DNA of 64,000 bases from Brachionus koreanus (Eukaryota > Rotifera > Eurotatoria > Ploima > Brachionidae), in contig PJRA01000343.1 in the NCBI GenBank assembly GCA_016987375.1, positions 888,036-952,035 of the forward strand, given 5' to 3'. A model generated the notes under the pieces. The model saw nothing but the letters and a program-made list of their open reading frames with translations. It did no database searches and was not told the origin of the DNA. The first letter of the stretch is position 1, and each line of letters starts with the position of its first letter. The position numbers and the translations under genes are program-made. Positions 12,540-23,884 of this stretch are shown piece after piece.

Positions 12540-12860
12540 TGTACCACATGAGATTAAACGGATGAGCGGGAGATTTTTGTAACAATGCAGAATAATTTCG
12601 AAAATAAATTCACTTCTCATCACAAATAATGATCCGTTTCAGAATTTTTTTTTAGTAGTTTTCTTTTAAAATTTTAATGCGTTTTTGAATGTCGAAATCT
12701 GTCAAATCATGAGGAACAACTATGAAATGTCTGTTAGCTTTGCTAATCAAATTAAGGTGACGAGATATCGTAGATCGTGATATGTAAAAGCAGAGCGTTT
12801 TGATCTTGACTAACCTATGAAGAATGGTTGGTCTACTTGATACATTCTTAAACTGAATGT
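12540..12860 (-). mobile_element. mariner transposase remnant
   Basis: On the minus strand, words in order match mariner transposase: a helix-turn-helix stretch SRSTISRHL, then KANRHFIVVPHDLTDFDIQKR, then IICDEK followed by a stop and IYF. The last corresponds to the GDEKW block holding the first catalytic Asp. The Trp after DEK is a stop codon and the rest of the catalytic domain is missing, so it is dead. It lies about 280 bp beyond the 3' end of zc3h18. Confidence 0.6.
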
Positions 12861-13189
12861 TCGTATCATCAAAATTAAATTAAATAATGACATTACAGTG
12901 GCAAAATTGCATAATTTTTATCAAAAGTTTTCTTTTTATAAGGTTTTTTAGAATCAAATAAACAAACAATTAGACATATCTTGATTTTTTGAGAAGCATT
13001 TAATACTGTTTATTTTAACATTTAATATGACTTAGAGATTTTGAATTACCAAAGTACTAAAATCGAAAATATATTACCTATTAAAAAGTGCAAAATTTAA
13101 TAACCTAAAATTAAAGTATAAATTTAGAAAAAGAACTTAAAGAAAATCTTGGTATTAGATGTGTTTTAATTTGCTTTATTTCTCTTGTC

Positions 13190-13321
13190 AAAAAGTGCTT
13201 TTGCAAGACTCAAACCGGCATGAAAACCAGTTACAACAATAAAACAAAGCTTAAACTTTAAAATAGTATGGTAAAAACAACGCTAATGTATGGAAGAGAA
13301 TGTTGGGGGAATGCCTGAATA
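13190..13321 (+). repeat. Second copy of the LINE fragment at 4765-4895
   Basis: Shares GTGCTTTTGCAAGACTCAAA, AAACAAAGCTTAAACT and ACTAATGTATGG-like words with 4765-4895, with a 15-bp difference near 13228. It is a short, non-coding piece of the same non-LTR element. Confidence 0.6.
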
Positions 13322-13499
13322 TAGTTATACTAATAGTTTGACTTTTTTTTTAAATGGAAAACGAAAATGATGAAAAAATTTTTTTAATAAACTTGTAAAC
13401 TTGGGCTTAATATTTATCATTTTTGCAGTACAAAAATGCAAAACAAATTTGCAAATAAAAAGATGAAAATATAAACTCAACAACTCGCAAGGATTTAAA

Positions 13500-13825
13500 T
13501 CAATGCCTTTTATTTTGGCGATGTAATAGTTGTACTACGTATGAAAAAAATTATGATGAATCTTTTTTTATTTCTTTTTCAAAAACCACTAAAAATTGTG
13601 TTAGCAATAGTCAAATGATGGGAAGCTCAGATATCAATTGCCAAAACAGTTGACTAGATAAAATTGCATTTTGAACACGAAGTACATCAAAATACAGCAG
13701 CAATATTTTTTTTTCGACTAAGACAACTGTGCACTGTCGACATTGACAAAAACAATCTCAAAATTGGTGGTAAAGGACAAATCGTAGAGATTGACGAGAG
13801 CTTTTATGATCGAATTGACTGATAC
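13500..13825 (+). mobile_element. Merlin (ISXO2/IS1016-like) transposase remnant
   Basis: FWRCNSCTTYEKNYDESFF (from about 13513) resembles the WRC--C zinc-ribbon end of Merlin proteins. LRQLCTVDIDKNNLKIGGKG then QIVEIDESF (about 13719-13805) matches the highly conserved IGG-GKIVEIDES segment of ISXO2-like transposases, where the Asp is catalytic. A stop at about 13647 and another right after the DES block break the frame, and the downstream RG----WVFG region is absent. Confidence 0.6.
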
Positions 13826-13944
13826 AATTTGATATTAAATACTATAGCTAAGTACTTTTAAATCTGGCTCAAAGTAATTAACATTTAAACTCTGTTTATT
13901 TTTTTTTCGACTATTTAAGCTTAAGTGACTTTTAAAATTTTTAC

Positions 13945-14455
13945 TTAAAAAGCAATAAAAGTAAACTTGATGATGAAAATCCTGTGCAGTATGTTGAAAT
14001 TGACGAAACAGATAAAAATGAAGATGAAGAAAAGGCAGAAGATAATCAGTCTATATTTGGTTCTTTTAAAGGGTCAGATTATGGGCCTGAGTCTGGTTCT
14101 GAATTTGGTGATCAGATAAATGTAATGGAGATCAATGATATGGATAATAATGAATTTGAATCGTCAGAAATTTTTGGGTAATGCAACAGATTCCGGTGGA
14201 GTAGAAGAAGATATTGAATCAGCTGTTGAAGAAATTAATGAACCTTTTAATAAGCTTAAAATAAATCCGAAAATGAATAAGTTAGCGAAATATTCAAAAT
14301 TTGCATCAGAAGTTTCAACTGCTCCTAAAGAGACCCAAATGGCTGTAATAAGAGCCCTAAGCAAACATACAAACCCAATAGCTTGTCCAGAGTGCGGTAG
14401 ATTAATGAAAAATGTCCGTGGTGTCAAGCAATACATTACCAGGATGTTTAAGTAG
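13945..14455 (+). pseudogene. Acidic protein fragment with zinc-finger end, one frameshift
   Basis: Two overlapping frames look like one former protein. The first (about 13948-14181) is acidic (EIDETDKNEDEEKAEDNQS) and has no ATG; the second takes over near 14170-14185 and runs to a stop at 14455, ending PIACPECGRLMKNVRGVKQY. The CPECGR---N-RG-KQ-I-R pattern is like the N-terminal zinc fingers of transposon-encoded proteins (for example non-LTR elements), but the final His of a normal C2H2 finger is replaced. The codon-like composition stands out from the surroundings. Most likely a piece of a mobile element; a host gene exon is a weaker alternative. Confidence 0.4.
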
Positions 14456-14695
14456 TAATTTAAATTTTTTCCAATAAAAAATATATTTTATAAAATGGTT
14501 ACATAAATTTTATTACTGGACTCAAAAATAAAAAAATCATTAAAAAAAATTTCATCCTTAAAATTCTTTATTACACAGGCGAGACCCGACATAAGTTACT
14601 TTTTTCTTTTAGACCTTTCTTGTTTAATTAAGACTCTTATTTAATTCAAAAGGAGTTCGCTTCTTCTCTTAAGTTAAAATGTTTATACAAACAAG

Positions 14696-15173
14696 TAGTG
14701 TTGGAAGCCGTGTTAGGCTAAACAGACATTGATAAAGGCGGAAGGCCAATTTGGCGGTCAAAAATACTTAGACTAAAATTCCTCAAGAAGCTTCAAAATA
14801 TTAGTATTTTCTTATAAATTTTAAAAAATTTTTGTCTAATTTCTGGAATCAAACAAAGATTTGAGATAATTCACATCTTTGTGAAAAAAGTTTCATTTCC
14901 ATTAATTCAAGTTTTGCAAAAAAGACTTGTTTAATAATTTTAGACATTGTCAGCTAATTTGTCAGTAATTTTCTGAAAAAACATTGAATTGAGAATTTTT
15001 AGTCAAAAAATTTGACAAGTCATGTACGCGGTTCAACCGCTAAATTGGCCGCCGTTTATCATTTGACGGGCAAACATCGCGGTACAAAATTTTGGCCGCC
15101 GGTCTGATTGTCATATTGGCCGCTTAATTCTGGCCGCGTTCGGACCGGCTAGGCTTGGCCGCCACCAACACTA
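14696..15173. mobile_element. hAT-type non-autonomous element (478 bp) with 8-bp target duplication
   Basis: Starts TAGTGTTGG and ends CCAACACTA, flanked by identical octamers CAAACAAG (14688-14695 and 15174-15181). TAGTG termini and 8-bp duplications are hallmarks of hAT elements. The right half is unusually GC-rich for this window, with repeated ATTGGCCGC and TTGGCCGCC words. A degraded copy of the right half lies at about 59430-59545. No transposase is encoded. Confidence 0.8.
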
Positions 15174-15783
15174 CAAACAAGGTTAAAATTGATTGAATGA
15201 AAACAGTAGAAAAAATTTGGCAAAATTTTTTTTATTTTCCTATACAATAGTAAGTCTTTATACAAAATAAAAAATAAAATTTTTCAAAACTTTTGTGAAT
15301 ATTATCTAAAACTAAAACGATAAGATACTATCTTTTTTAAAAATAAAGAGAATAATTAAAAATTAAATCTTTTTCAGTCTTTTTTAAGATGACTTAAATT
15401 AGAATTTATCTAATTTTCATTAAAATTTGAATGATTTGATATTAGTGAAAAATTCGTGATAGCATTGTGGTGAGCTAATCAGTCTGTAATTAGACAAATT
15501 GTGATTCATAAATTTTGATCGAGTTTTTCAGATTGTCTAATCTAAATTCTTACTTCAAGATCTCGCATGGTTCAACTGGTTCTAAGTTTAATATTTGACG
15601 CTCTCATCGTCAAGGCTCAATTTTGCGGCACAAGAAAATTTTTTCGTTTTTAATTTTTCATCGCTTCTCAAATGATATAAATTGCTTGGATACTATCACA
15701 AACAGTTTATCTATTAGCGATTAAATATTCGCAAATAAGTGAAAATTTAGTTTTTAACTTTTTTTTTTTGGGAGCTATTAGAA

Positions 15784-18231
15784 ATGAGCTTGTATGAAGA
15801 AAAATATCAAGATTTCACGCGCTCTGTTAAATACTTTAAAAAGAATAGAGATCCGTATCAATTAATGGAAGACACAGAGGCATTTGAATGTCTATTAAAA
15901 ATAAAAAATTTGATTCAAGACGATTCATTTTTGGAAAAAAATACCGACTGGAGCTATTTGCTCAAGTACGAATTCGATAAAATTTTAACAAGTCTTTTTT
16001 CTAGCTACAGTCAAATTTGCAACTCGTTCAAACTCAAAAACTATGAATATAATGAGAGCCTAGAAAATCTAGAATCAAAGCCTAATGATAGAACAATTTC
16101 CATGCTTGTTTTCATCATTCAAATAACCTATAATTTGACCCAAATGGCAAGTTTAAATAATGAACTGGAGCTTTTCAATAGGCAATTGATAAACAACCAC
16201 ATAATAGATATTCTGTTGGAGTTTTATGATAAAGACATTTTTCTCAATGAGTACAACAAAAGCCTGGATATTCATCACCTTATGATATCGATACTGAAAA
16301 TTTTCAAAAATTTAGCCGAGCACAAATTTTTGGATAAAAAAACCTGGACCGAATTGGACATGGACAGAATACTGGCCGAATTTAGCAAAAAATGTCGCCT
16401 AGAGAGCCAATTTAACAAAGAGCTTAATTTTGTTTGCTCAAATTTAAACGAAGACTTTTCGGCTAAAAAGCTATTGGAAAGCCTTGAAAATTGCCAAGAG
16501 CCTGGTAGAATAATGAAAAATTATGACATTTACTGTATGTTTTTGAAATTATTTAAAATGACTCAGACAAAAAGCTTTCAACAATATGAGTTGTTTTTGT
16601 CTGATGAATTTATGCTTTACTTTGAAAAAATGCTCTCCTATGTCTCCGAAAACAGATTCAAATTTGACTTTGAGGATCAAGCTATTGAGCTTAACTATCC
16701 GAAAAATTCTCTGAGCTCAAATGAAACTCGAGTGTCAATACTGCACTATCTAACTTCATTGATAAACTCAATTTACTATTTTAAATCAAAGCGTAAAGAC
16801 TGCCTTACTGTCACAGAAAATAAGTTTTTTTTTATTTACATGAATATGTTGGGCGATAAGGAGTTTATTCAGCGTATGATTCAATGCCCTGTGGACATTT
16901 GCTACAACATTGTTGAATTTGTTTACTTAGTATCTAGAAATTCGCATAATGAAAAGGGCATTTGGTCCGAAATTCAAGCTTATGACACTTTGCAGCGCTT
17001 GGCCAAATTTTTACTTAAAACAAACGACAAAATGGACAATAAGGTATTTTTGTGCTATTGGGTTATGTGCTTTATTAGAGGAGAGACTTGGCCTGACAGT
17101 GACAAAATAGTTCGAACTACTATGGACATTTTGTTCCAACAATTGGATCCGGACAACATGAACGAAAATTTTTTGTTCGGACTTAAAATTCCGAAAAAAA
17201 ATCTTCTCAATTGTTTACGCCGCTTGGCCCTAAACGGCGAATTCAAAAGAGCAATTTACAAAAAATTTAAAATAATCAAAAGCTATATTTATGATGGAGA
17301 TGACAAAGAAAAATTTTACGCTCTAAGACTCTTAATTCAGCTCTGCTTTGATCCAGATTTGGTCGAACATATTCTTCAAGAGAGGGAATATTGTGATTTT
17401 TTGAAAAATTTCTACGAAATCGAGCTTAGCAAGAACAGCAAACTTTTTCACTCAGCTGAGTCTGTTTTATGGTTGCTCAATTTAATCAAGGACAGCGATG
17501 ATCCTAGCTTTGAGCCGGGCTATCGCACAGTGGTCATGATTTCTTTTGATAAATGTGACGAAAATCTGTGCCTGAAACTGAAAAAAAAATTAGAGAGTGT
17601 GGACTTTTATGTCATCACAAGTCAAAATAGCGTTCGATGCTTTGGTGTGCAAAATTGCCACGTTTTCCTAGCTTTAATTAACGAAAAGTATAGGTTGAAT
17701 GAATACTGTCAGATAGAAGCCCGCTATGCCGAGCATATTGGCAAACAACTTATAAGACTAAACACGCAGGAAAATTTTGACGAAGACGACGGTTGGATTT
17801 CAAGTGTTTTCAATCAAAAATTTTCTCTCAATCTACTCGGAAGCGATTTGGATAAATCCATAAAAGTGCTGCTGAATCATATGAAATCTTTGAGTTTAAT
17901 GGATGAAAAGCTACAACGCAGCAAGGATTCAAAAGAGTCTGATAAAACAAAATCTTCAGTTAGTAGAAGAGCAAGTGATGTTTTACCCACTTATACCTGG
18001 TCTAGCGATCAAGTTTCTGAATGGTTTGAGAAAAAAACTATAAATAAATCAATTGTTGCTAACTTGGGCAAGATAGATGGTAAAATTTTGGCCGAAATTT
18101 ACAAGATCAAGTGTGAAAGTGTTGACTTTTTTTATCAACGATTACTAGCAGAGAACGGAGATAACATAAAATTGAGTGATATTGCTCTATTTAAAAATTG
18201 TCTTGACGAATTATTTGAAAGCTCGAACTAA
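15784..18231 (+). CDS. Helical-repeat / TIR / SAM domain protein
   Basis: Intronless frame of 815 residues starting at the first ATG after stops. Residues about 60-570 are Leu/Ile-rich helices without low complexity, as in ARM/HEAT arrays. Residues about 578-690 form a TIR-like domain: YRTVVMISFDKCDENLC start strand and helix, then CHVFLALINEKYRLNEYCQI and EARYAE. In the family (HVMISY..., NCR-EAEYA) the Glu three residues after Cys is the position of the NAD-cleaving Glu of SARM1 and plant TIRs; here it is Glu645. Residues about 737-812 resemble a SAM domain (TYTWSSDQVSEWFEKKTI..., GKILAEIY). The BB-loop segment W-D---M-GS is shortened to ITSQNSVRCFG. The ARM-TIR-SAM order differs from SARM1 (ARM-SAM-SAM-TIR) and is, to my knowledge, an expanded invertebrate family. 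NADase activity is inference. AATAAA at 18245 is a likely poly(A) signal. Confidence 0.8.
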   Translation: MSLYEEKYQDFTRSVKYFKKNRDPYQLMEDTEAFECLLKIKNLIQDDSFLEKNTDWSYLLKYEFDKILTSLFSSYSQICNSFKLKNYEYNESLENLESKPNDRTISMLVFIIQITYNLTQMASLNNELELFNRQLINNHIIDILLEFYDKDIFLNEYNKSLDIHHLMISILKIFKNLAEHKFLDKKTWTELDMDRILAEFSKKCRLESQFNKELNFVCSNLNEDFSAKKLLESLENCQEPGRIMKNYDIYCMFLKLFKMTQTKSFQQYELFLSDEFMLYFEKMLSYVSENRFKFDFEDQAIELNYPKNSLSSNETRVSILHYLTSLINSIYYFKSKRKDCLTVTENKFFFIYMNMLGDKEFIQRMIQCPVDICYNIVEFVYLVSRNSHNEKGIWSEIQAYDTLQRLAKFLLKTNDKMDNKVFLCYWVMCFIRGETWPDSDKIVRTTMDILFQQLDPDNMNENFLFGLKIPKKNLLNCLRRLALNGEFKRAIYKKFKIIKSYIYDGDDKEKFYALRLLIQLCFDPDLVEHILQEREYCDFLKNFYEIELSKNSKLFHSAESVLWLLNLIKDSDDPSFEPGYRTVVMISFDKCDENLCLKLKKKLESVDFYVITSQNSVRCFGVQNCHVFLALINEKYRLNEYCQIEARYAEHIGKQLIRLNTQENFDEDDGWISSVFNQKFSLNLLGSDLDKSIKVLLNHMKSLSLMDEKLQRSKDSKESDKTKSSVSRRASDVLPTYTWSSDQVSEWFEKKTINKSIVANLGKIDGKILAEIYKIKCESVDFFYQRLLAENGDNIKLSDIALFKNCLDELFESSN

Positions 18232-18480
18232 AAATATTTAAAAAAATAAATTTAAAAAAAAAACTATTTTTAAGTGATTAATAGATGAATGAATGCGACC
18301 CATTAATTCCTCCATGGGACTTTAAATCAATTCAATTTTCTATTGAACTTAAAGCTCAAAGCTTCATTTTTAAATTTTTATCATTTTGTAAATATTAAAT
18401 TTTTTGAGCAAAAAATAGAAATAAAAGTATATTTTTTTTCTACTTTAAAGAGGCCATAATAAACATCTAATTAACGGAAT

Positions 18481-18820
18481 TGTGAGTTTTGGAACAAAAA
18501 AAAACAAAAATTTTGAATTAAAATAGCTTTTTTTCTAAGGATCGAAAAATCGCTCTGCAAAATTTATCAACTGATACAAGATTTGTATTGCCCAACTTTA
18601 ATCTGTATACAAACTCTGCAACTGTGAAAAACAGTATATGCATTAGAAAGATATTTAAATTAAATTGCTCAGTTTTTACACAGATTAAAGTTGGCCGATA
18701 CAAATCTTGCATCGAATTTTATTAAATTAATTTTTCATTAAATTTTGCAGAATGATTTTTCGACTCTCAGAAAAAAAGTTATTTTAATTTAAGATTTTTG
18801 TTATTTTTCCACAGCTCACA
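18481..18820. mobile_element. 340-bp foldback/MITE element
   Basis: Long inverted arms of over 100 bp: the left arm runs from TGTGAGTTTTGGAAC through GAAAAATCGCTCTGCAAAAT, and the right arm ends CAGCTCACA and mirrors it, with inner matches such as GATACAAGATTTGTAT and CCAACTTTAATCTGT. No clear target duplication and no coding capacity. The DNA lies about 250 bp past the end of the TIR gene. Confidence 0.65.
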
Positions 18821-21800
18821 GCGCCTAAATAACTTAGTTAAGTTTCAGAAATTCAAAAATTGTTATCTGAATTTCTAATTTTTTACTTGAAATTCGTTAA
18901 CTACGTCTGAAGCTCTAAATTTCTTTTTTGTGTGAGGCTAAAAAAAAATTGTGTATCCAGGGGTCTAAAATAACTAACCCTTTAAAAAGTTGTGAGTCTT
19001 TCAGATCCAGGTATTCAATGAATATTTTTCGATATTTTTATATTAATCATATTAATTCCGAAAGAGCATAAAGTTTTCTATATTTTGGTGTATATTTTTA
19101 TTTTAAAAAAGGGATGTGGTAATTTTATTTTTTTTAAAAAAGGTAATATAAAAAGCTTTTTTCAATTTAAATCGTATGTAGTCCCAAGAATCACTTACTA
19201 CGCAACTTCGTTTTCCTTTTTTGAATTAATGTTTTATTTTTTTAAAAATAAAGTTTCAAAATCATGTATTTGATTTAAAGTTTGAATTTTGAAATATTTT
19301 GATAATTTTTTGAATATTTTTACAAAATATTGAAACCAATCACTTTAACAATTATTAATATGCCAATTTTCAAAAATTCACGCCACAATTGAGGATCATA
19401 AGTCGCTTGATCGCTTTATGACAAGTTTTTGTGTTCCCTGCCAGGCTATCTTCACTATCTGAAATCAGCTTTTGATTCTCATTGATCAATGGTTGTGTGT
19501 AATTTTATGCAGTTGAATGTTATCACCTCGCCTGCGTCTCTCTTCAAATGTACTTAATTCTATAGTCTCATTTCTCTCTAGGTAGGGTTTTGATTTAAGT
19601 TCAAATTAAATATAAAATCAAATATAAAATGATTGAAAAATTTAAAGTTTAATTTAATAAAATTCATTAATTAAATCTCATATTAATTTACACACATTTT
19701 TATTAATTTGATAAAATTTAAACAAAAATTTTTGGAGATGATTTATTTGATTATGGATACCAAATTAAATATATCCCATTTAGATAAAAAGATAAAATTA
19801 ATTAAAATTCAGCATGTATTTTAATTTATGGGAAACTTTTTCTGATTACATCTTTTCAATTAATTTTTTTATTGTAAATATCCTAATGAATAAAAGTATA
19901 GAATGATCGACTGCATGTACCAATCTTTTGACATTTCTTTAAAAAAATTATATAAAAGATTCTTGAACTTTGGTTAAAATAGTTAACTAAAAAGCTAGCT
20001 TTTGGAATGTTTTAAATAGAGATTTTTGCAGACTAAAAACAATTGCGACAGTTTACCAAAATTCAAATAAATTGATTTTTATACAAAAACAGAAATTTTT
20101 AAACAGATATCTAAATAAACTTACAAAATTTTATTCAAAAAATTTTCAATTATAAATCTAATATTTAACTTCTATTGCTAAATAGCTAATAAATTTATAT
20201 ATAGCAATAGAAAAATCGAATGCTTGAATTAAATTCACTACTTAATATTTCAAAAGTATTCATGCTAATTCAATATATTTGCTAATGATAAATAGGTTAG
20301 CTTAAAGAACACACTTTTTTTAAATTTATTAATTTTAGATACAAATTTTAAAATGAACAAAAATTTTTCTAACTGATTCATTGAGAATTTGTTTAATTTC
20401 TAAAAAAAAGAACACAACAGCATATTTGTATCATGAAATAAACCATGCATTTTAGTTTCCTGTTTTATTTTAGTCTTTATTATATTTATTTATTGATTAT
20501 GAATTTTTTTTTTTAAATTTAATAAATAAAAGAATCAAACAAAAAAATAAATTAAATTATTTTTATACAAATTTTAATTCAAAATATCTCTTTTATTTAA
20601 ATGCTCAACCAAATAAAATCGTTACTTTTAATTTTAAAACTATTTATTCCTTGACATATTAAAAAGTTTTATTAAGATGAATGAAAAAGCTATTGTCAAC
20701 TGTCAATGCTTCAAGAGACCAACAAATTCTTCATTTATTTAAATTCAAATCATTTTATTTAATTTTTTCGATTCAATTCGAAGTCAAATCATTCTATTAA
20801 ATAAAATAAATTAAATGATTAAAATTAATAAATATAAATTAAAATTTATGATAATTTTTGTCTATATATGTGTTTCATATGCTACTAGGATTTATGAATT
20901 ACGGCAGTTAATAAAAAACAGAAAGTTTTTAGGCAGGATGAGTTAGAATTAATTTTTGAATTTTTTTTTCAATTTGTTTTGGTTGAGTACCATGAAATAT
21001 ATGACCTAAAAACTATGAGCATTCTTTAATTTTAAGCAAAAAAGAGCTTGAAAGTTCATGAACTGTTAATGTATTTTTTTCTAAAAAACCTCTTGGGCTT
21101 TCTTGTGTTTATTCTAAAAAATATTATAAAATGAAAATTTTGGTACTTTAACGTTATATTGGTAAAAATACCTATCAAGACAATTTATTTAGAAACAATT
21201 TATTTAATTTACTCACAACCAAATTTTGAATACGTGTTAGCTGATTTTTAGTCTTTTTTTGGCATAGATATGGATTTTAAATAAAGCAAAAACCTATATT
21301 AAAAAATAATTTTAGGACTAAATACAAAAATATTAAAAAAGAGGTAATTTTTACTCTTTTTTGGGGTAAAAATTGATATTATTTTTTCTAAGTTTTTTAA
21401 AAATACTGTAGTTTTCTAGGGAATTTAATTTTCTTTCAGAATATATGCCCATGTGTAGGGTTAGATAGTGTCGTTTTTGAGAGAAATAGGCTTAAAGGGA
21501 GAGTACTTTTTGGATCTGCAGATAGTGTGGACGTTTTGCATTTCTTGAACCTTAACTCAATAAATTTGTCTAATAGAAGGTGAAAATGTGCTTAAAGTAA
21601 TAAAGGTACAAGTTTGGTTTAAGAAATTTAATAGTGCTTATTGAAGTGTTATTTGGTCTTTCATGGGATGTTGACCAAAATAAGCGATTCTTCAAATATG
21701 CATTAAAAATTTATTAACTTGTTGTTTTAAAAAAAAAAATTATTAACAATCAAAAGCTTTAAAATTTATTCAAATTAATTTTGTTGTACAGTTAAACCCA

Positions 21801-23745
21801 AAAAATATCTCAAAGGGGTTTTTACATAGATTCAAGCCTTTAATTATGTCAAGTAAAATAATTTGTTTATTCTTCAAAATTTTTTTAATTGTTTTTAAAA
21901 TTAAAATTTTCATTTTCTGCCTTTTCATCAAGTGCCTACATTGATTAGACTAGGCATAAAAAATTCCAAAAAAACAATAAATTATTTTTAATTTAGTGTA
22001 ATTAAACTCGATTGTCTAGATGAGAATTATGCAATCAATAGCTGAAACAAATCATTAAATCCAATGGAAAAATTTCAAATGAACCATATATTTTTTATTG
22101 TTATTTTTGTCTAAGAGTTTGTGTAGGTTAAGGAAAGATAAACTAGTAAAATTGAATATTTGGTTCGATTGATTGACAGCAAACATAGCGTTACTTTTCT
22201 CAGGTACACTCTTCTTTTCCCAGAAAAACAAGCTTTACAACTACTTTAAGAGTACACGTGAGAAAATTATTTTCTCAATGCATTCTTTTTTTTTGAGTTT
22301 AAGATTTAAATAATTTTTAAGCTATTTAACTTGGATTTTTTTAACAAGTTTCATCATGAATCAAATAAATTATGTAAAATTAAATTAGCTCAACTCTAAA
22401 TTTTACTATTTTCTCTTCAGGATTACACCATTATATCTAATTTTATTTTAATCTTTAAGTATCAATTTATCTGGGTAATGCAAAGATTAGAAAAAAAATT
22501 ATCTTTGTTTTAATTTGTTTGAACTACTTAGAATATCGATTTTGTGTACATTCAAAAATTTATTTCAGTATTTTTGTTGATAAAAATTCACAAACTCTTT
22601 AGATTGAAAATGAATTTATTCAAGTGGAAATTTGATTTGAATATAAATAGCACTAATGAGTGTTAAGTGAGGAAGTTATTAGTTTTTTTACGCAAAATAT
22701 GCGTATTTCAAGTCGTTTATTAAAAAATTTCATAATTATTTTATTTTTCTAACAGATTTTTAGCAAAAATGCTAACAGCCTAGAATAAAAAATTCGAATT
22801 TGTCCTTATAAAACGAAAATAAGTGTTTTAATAAAATTAAATTTTTGCTTGTTCAAATAAATTTTATCTTATTTTCGTTTAAATTATTCCCTAATCAAAT
22901 TTAAAAATAAAATCAAAGTTTTTTTAGGTCTAGATTTTTGAAGGCTTTATCTTTCAAAGAAAAAAAAACAGTCAATATTGACATTTGCTGGTTTTTTTGA
23001 ATTACTTAAACTTATGATATTTTTAAATCGATTAATTGAATCTTTAATGATAAATTAATGGATGTAAGATCCTAGGCAAATAAACACACAATGTTCAGAA
23101 TATTTATCTTTTCAGCTAAATCTTCTAATATGAAAGGTATTAAAAATAAGTTTTCGTTTATGATTTATGTTTGTTTCATAATAGACCTTCAATTGTATTC
23201 GACAAATGTATTTGCATTTGATTATTTAGTCTGATGTTTTCAAATTTATTTCAATAAATATTTTAGCAATTCTAAACGATTTATATTTAATAAAAAAAAA
23301 ACTTTAAATTCTTGACAATTTTTAATTTAGCCTAAAATTAGACTCAGTTATTTTTTTTTTTTATAAATTTATTGTTGTTCAATTAGAAAAATATTGTTTA
23401 AAAGAAAATTAATTTATCAAAACCAAATCTTTAACTAAAATAAAACATTAGGTTGATTTTTGATTTTGCGTTTTTATCTAATCTTTAAAATGCTATGAAG
23501 CTTTTATCCATATATTGGCAGAAAATTCGATTCCTGGACCAGTTAGCTTTTCAACTTTATCCGAGCTTCTACTTTCTGTATTGTGTCTTATGATATCTTG
23601 AAACAAAGCAGACTTCCGGTTGACTTAAGTAGAATATTTTCACATGAAATTTCTCCTTAAGCACAAAGAGTTAGCTATTTATCCAAGCTTCCTCTATAAA
23701 TAATTATTTCTTCTTTTCTAATAAGGTACTAATTTCTTTTTCTAG

Positions 23746-23884
23746 AATCATTTTGAACAATGAATCCAATCTGACACAGAGGTTACTGCATCAACTTAAT
23801 TGTTTACACCGCAATTATTATCCAGTTTTTGATGAAGGGGGTTTAAAGTGCAAAGAAATTTATAATCCTCGATCCTCTGCTTGA
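23746..23884 (+). other. Possible isolated coding exon
   Basis: After a pyrimidine-rich acceptor TTTCTTTTTCTAG, an open frame of 45 codons reads ILNNESNLTQRLLHQLNCLH, continues with RNYYPVFDEGGLKCKEIYNP and stops at 23882-23884. Its amino-acid mix is not the Lys/Asn/Phe/Ile mix of random AT-rich frames here. No partner exon is certain; a 33-residue frame from ATG 23495 is a weak candidate. It may be the last exon of a small gene or a chance frame. Confidence 0.2.
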
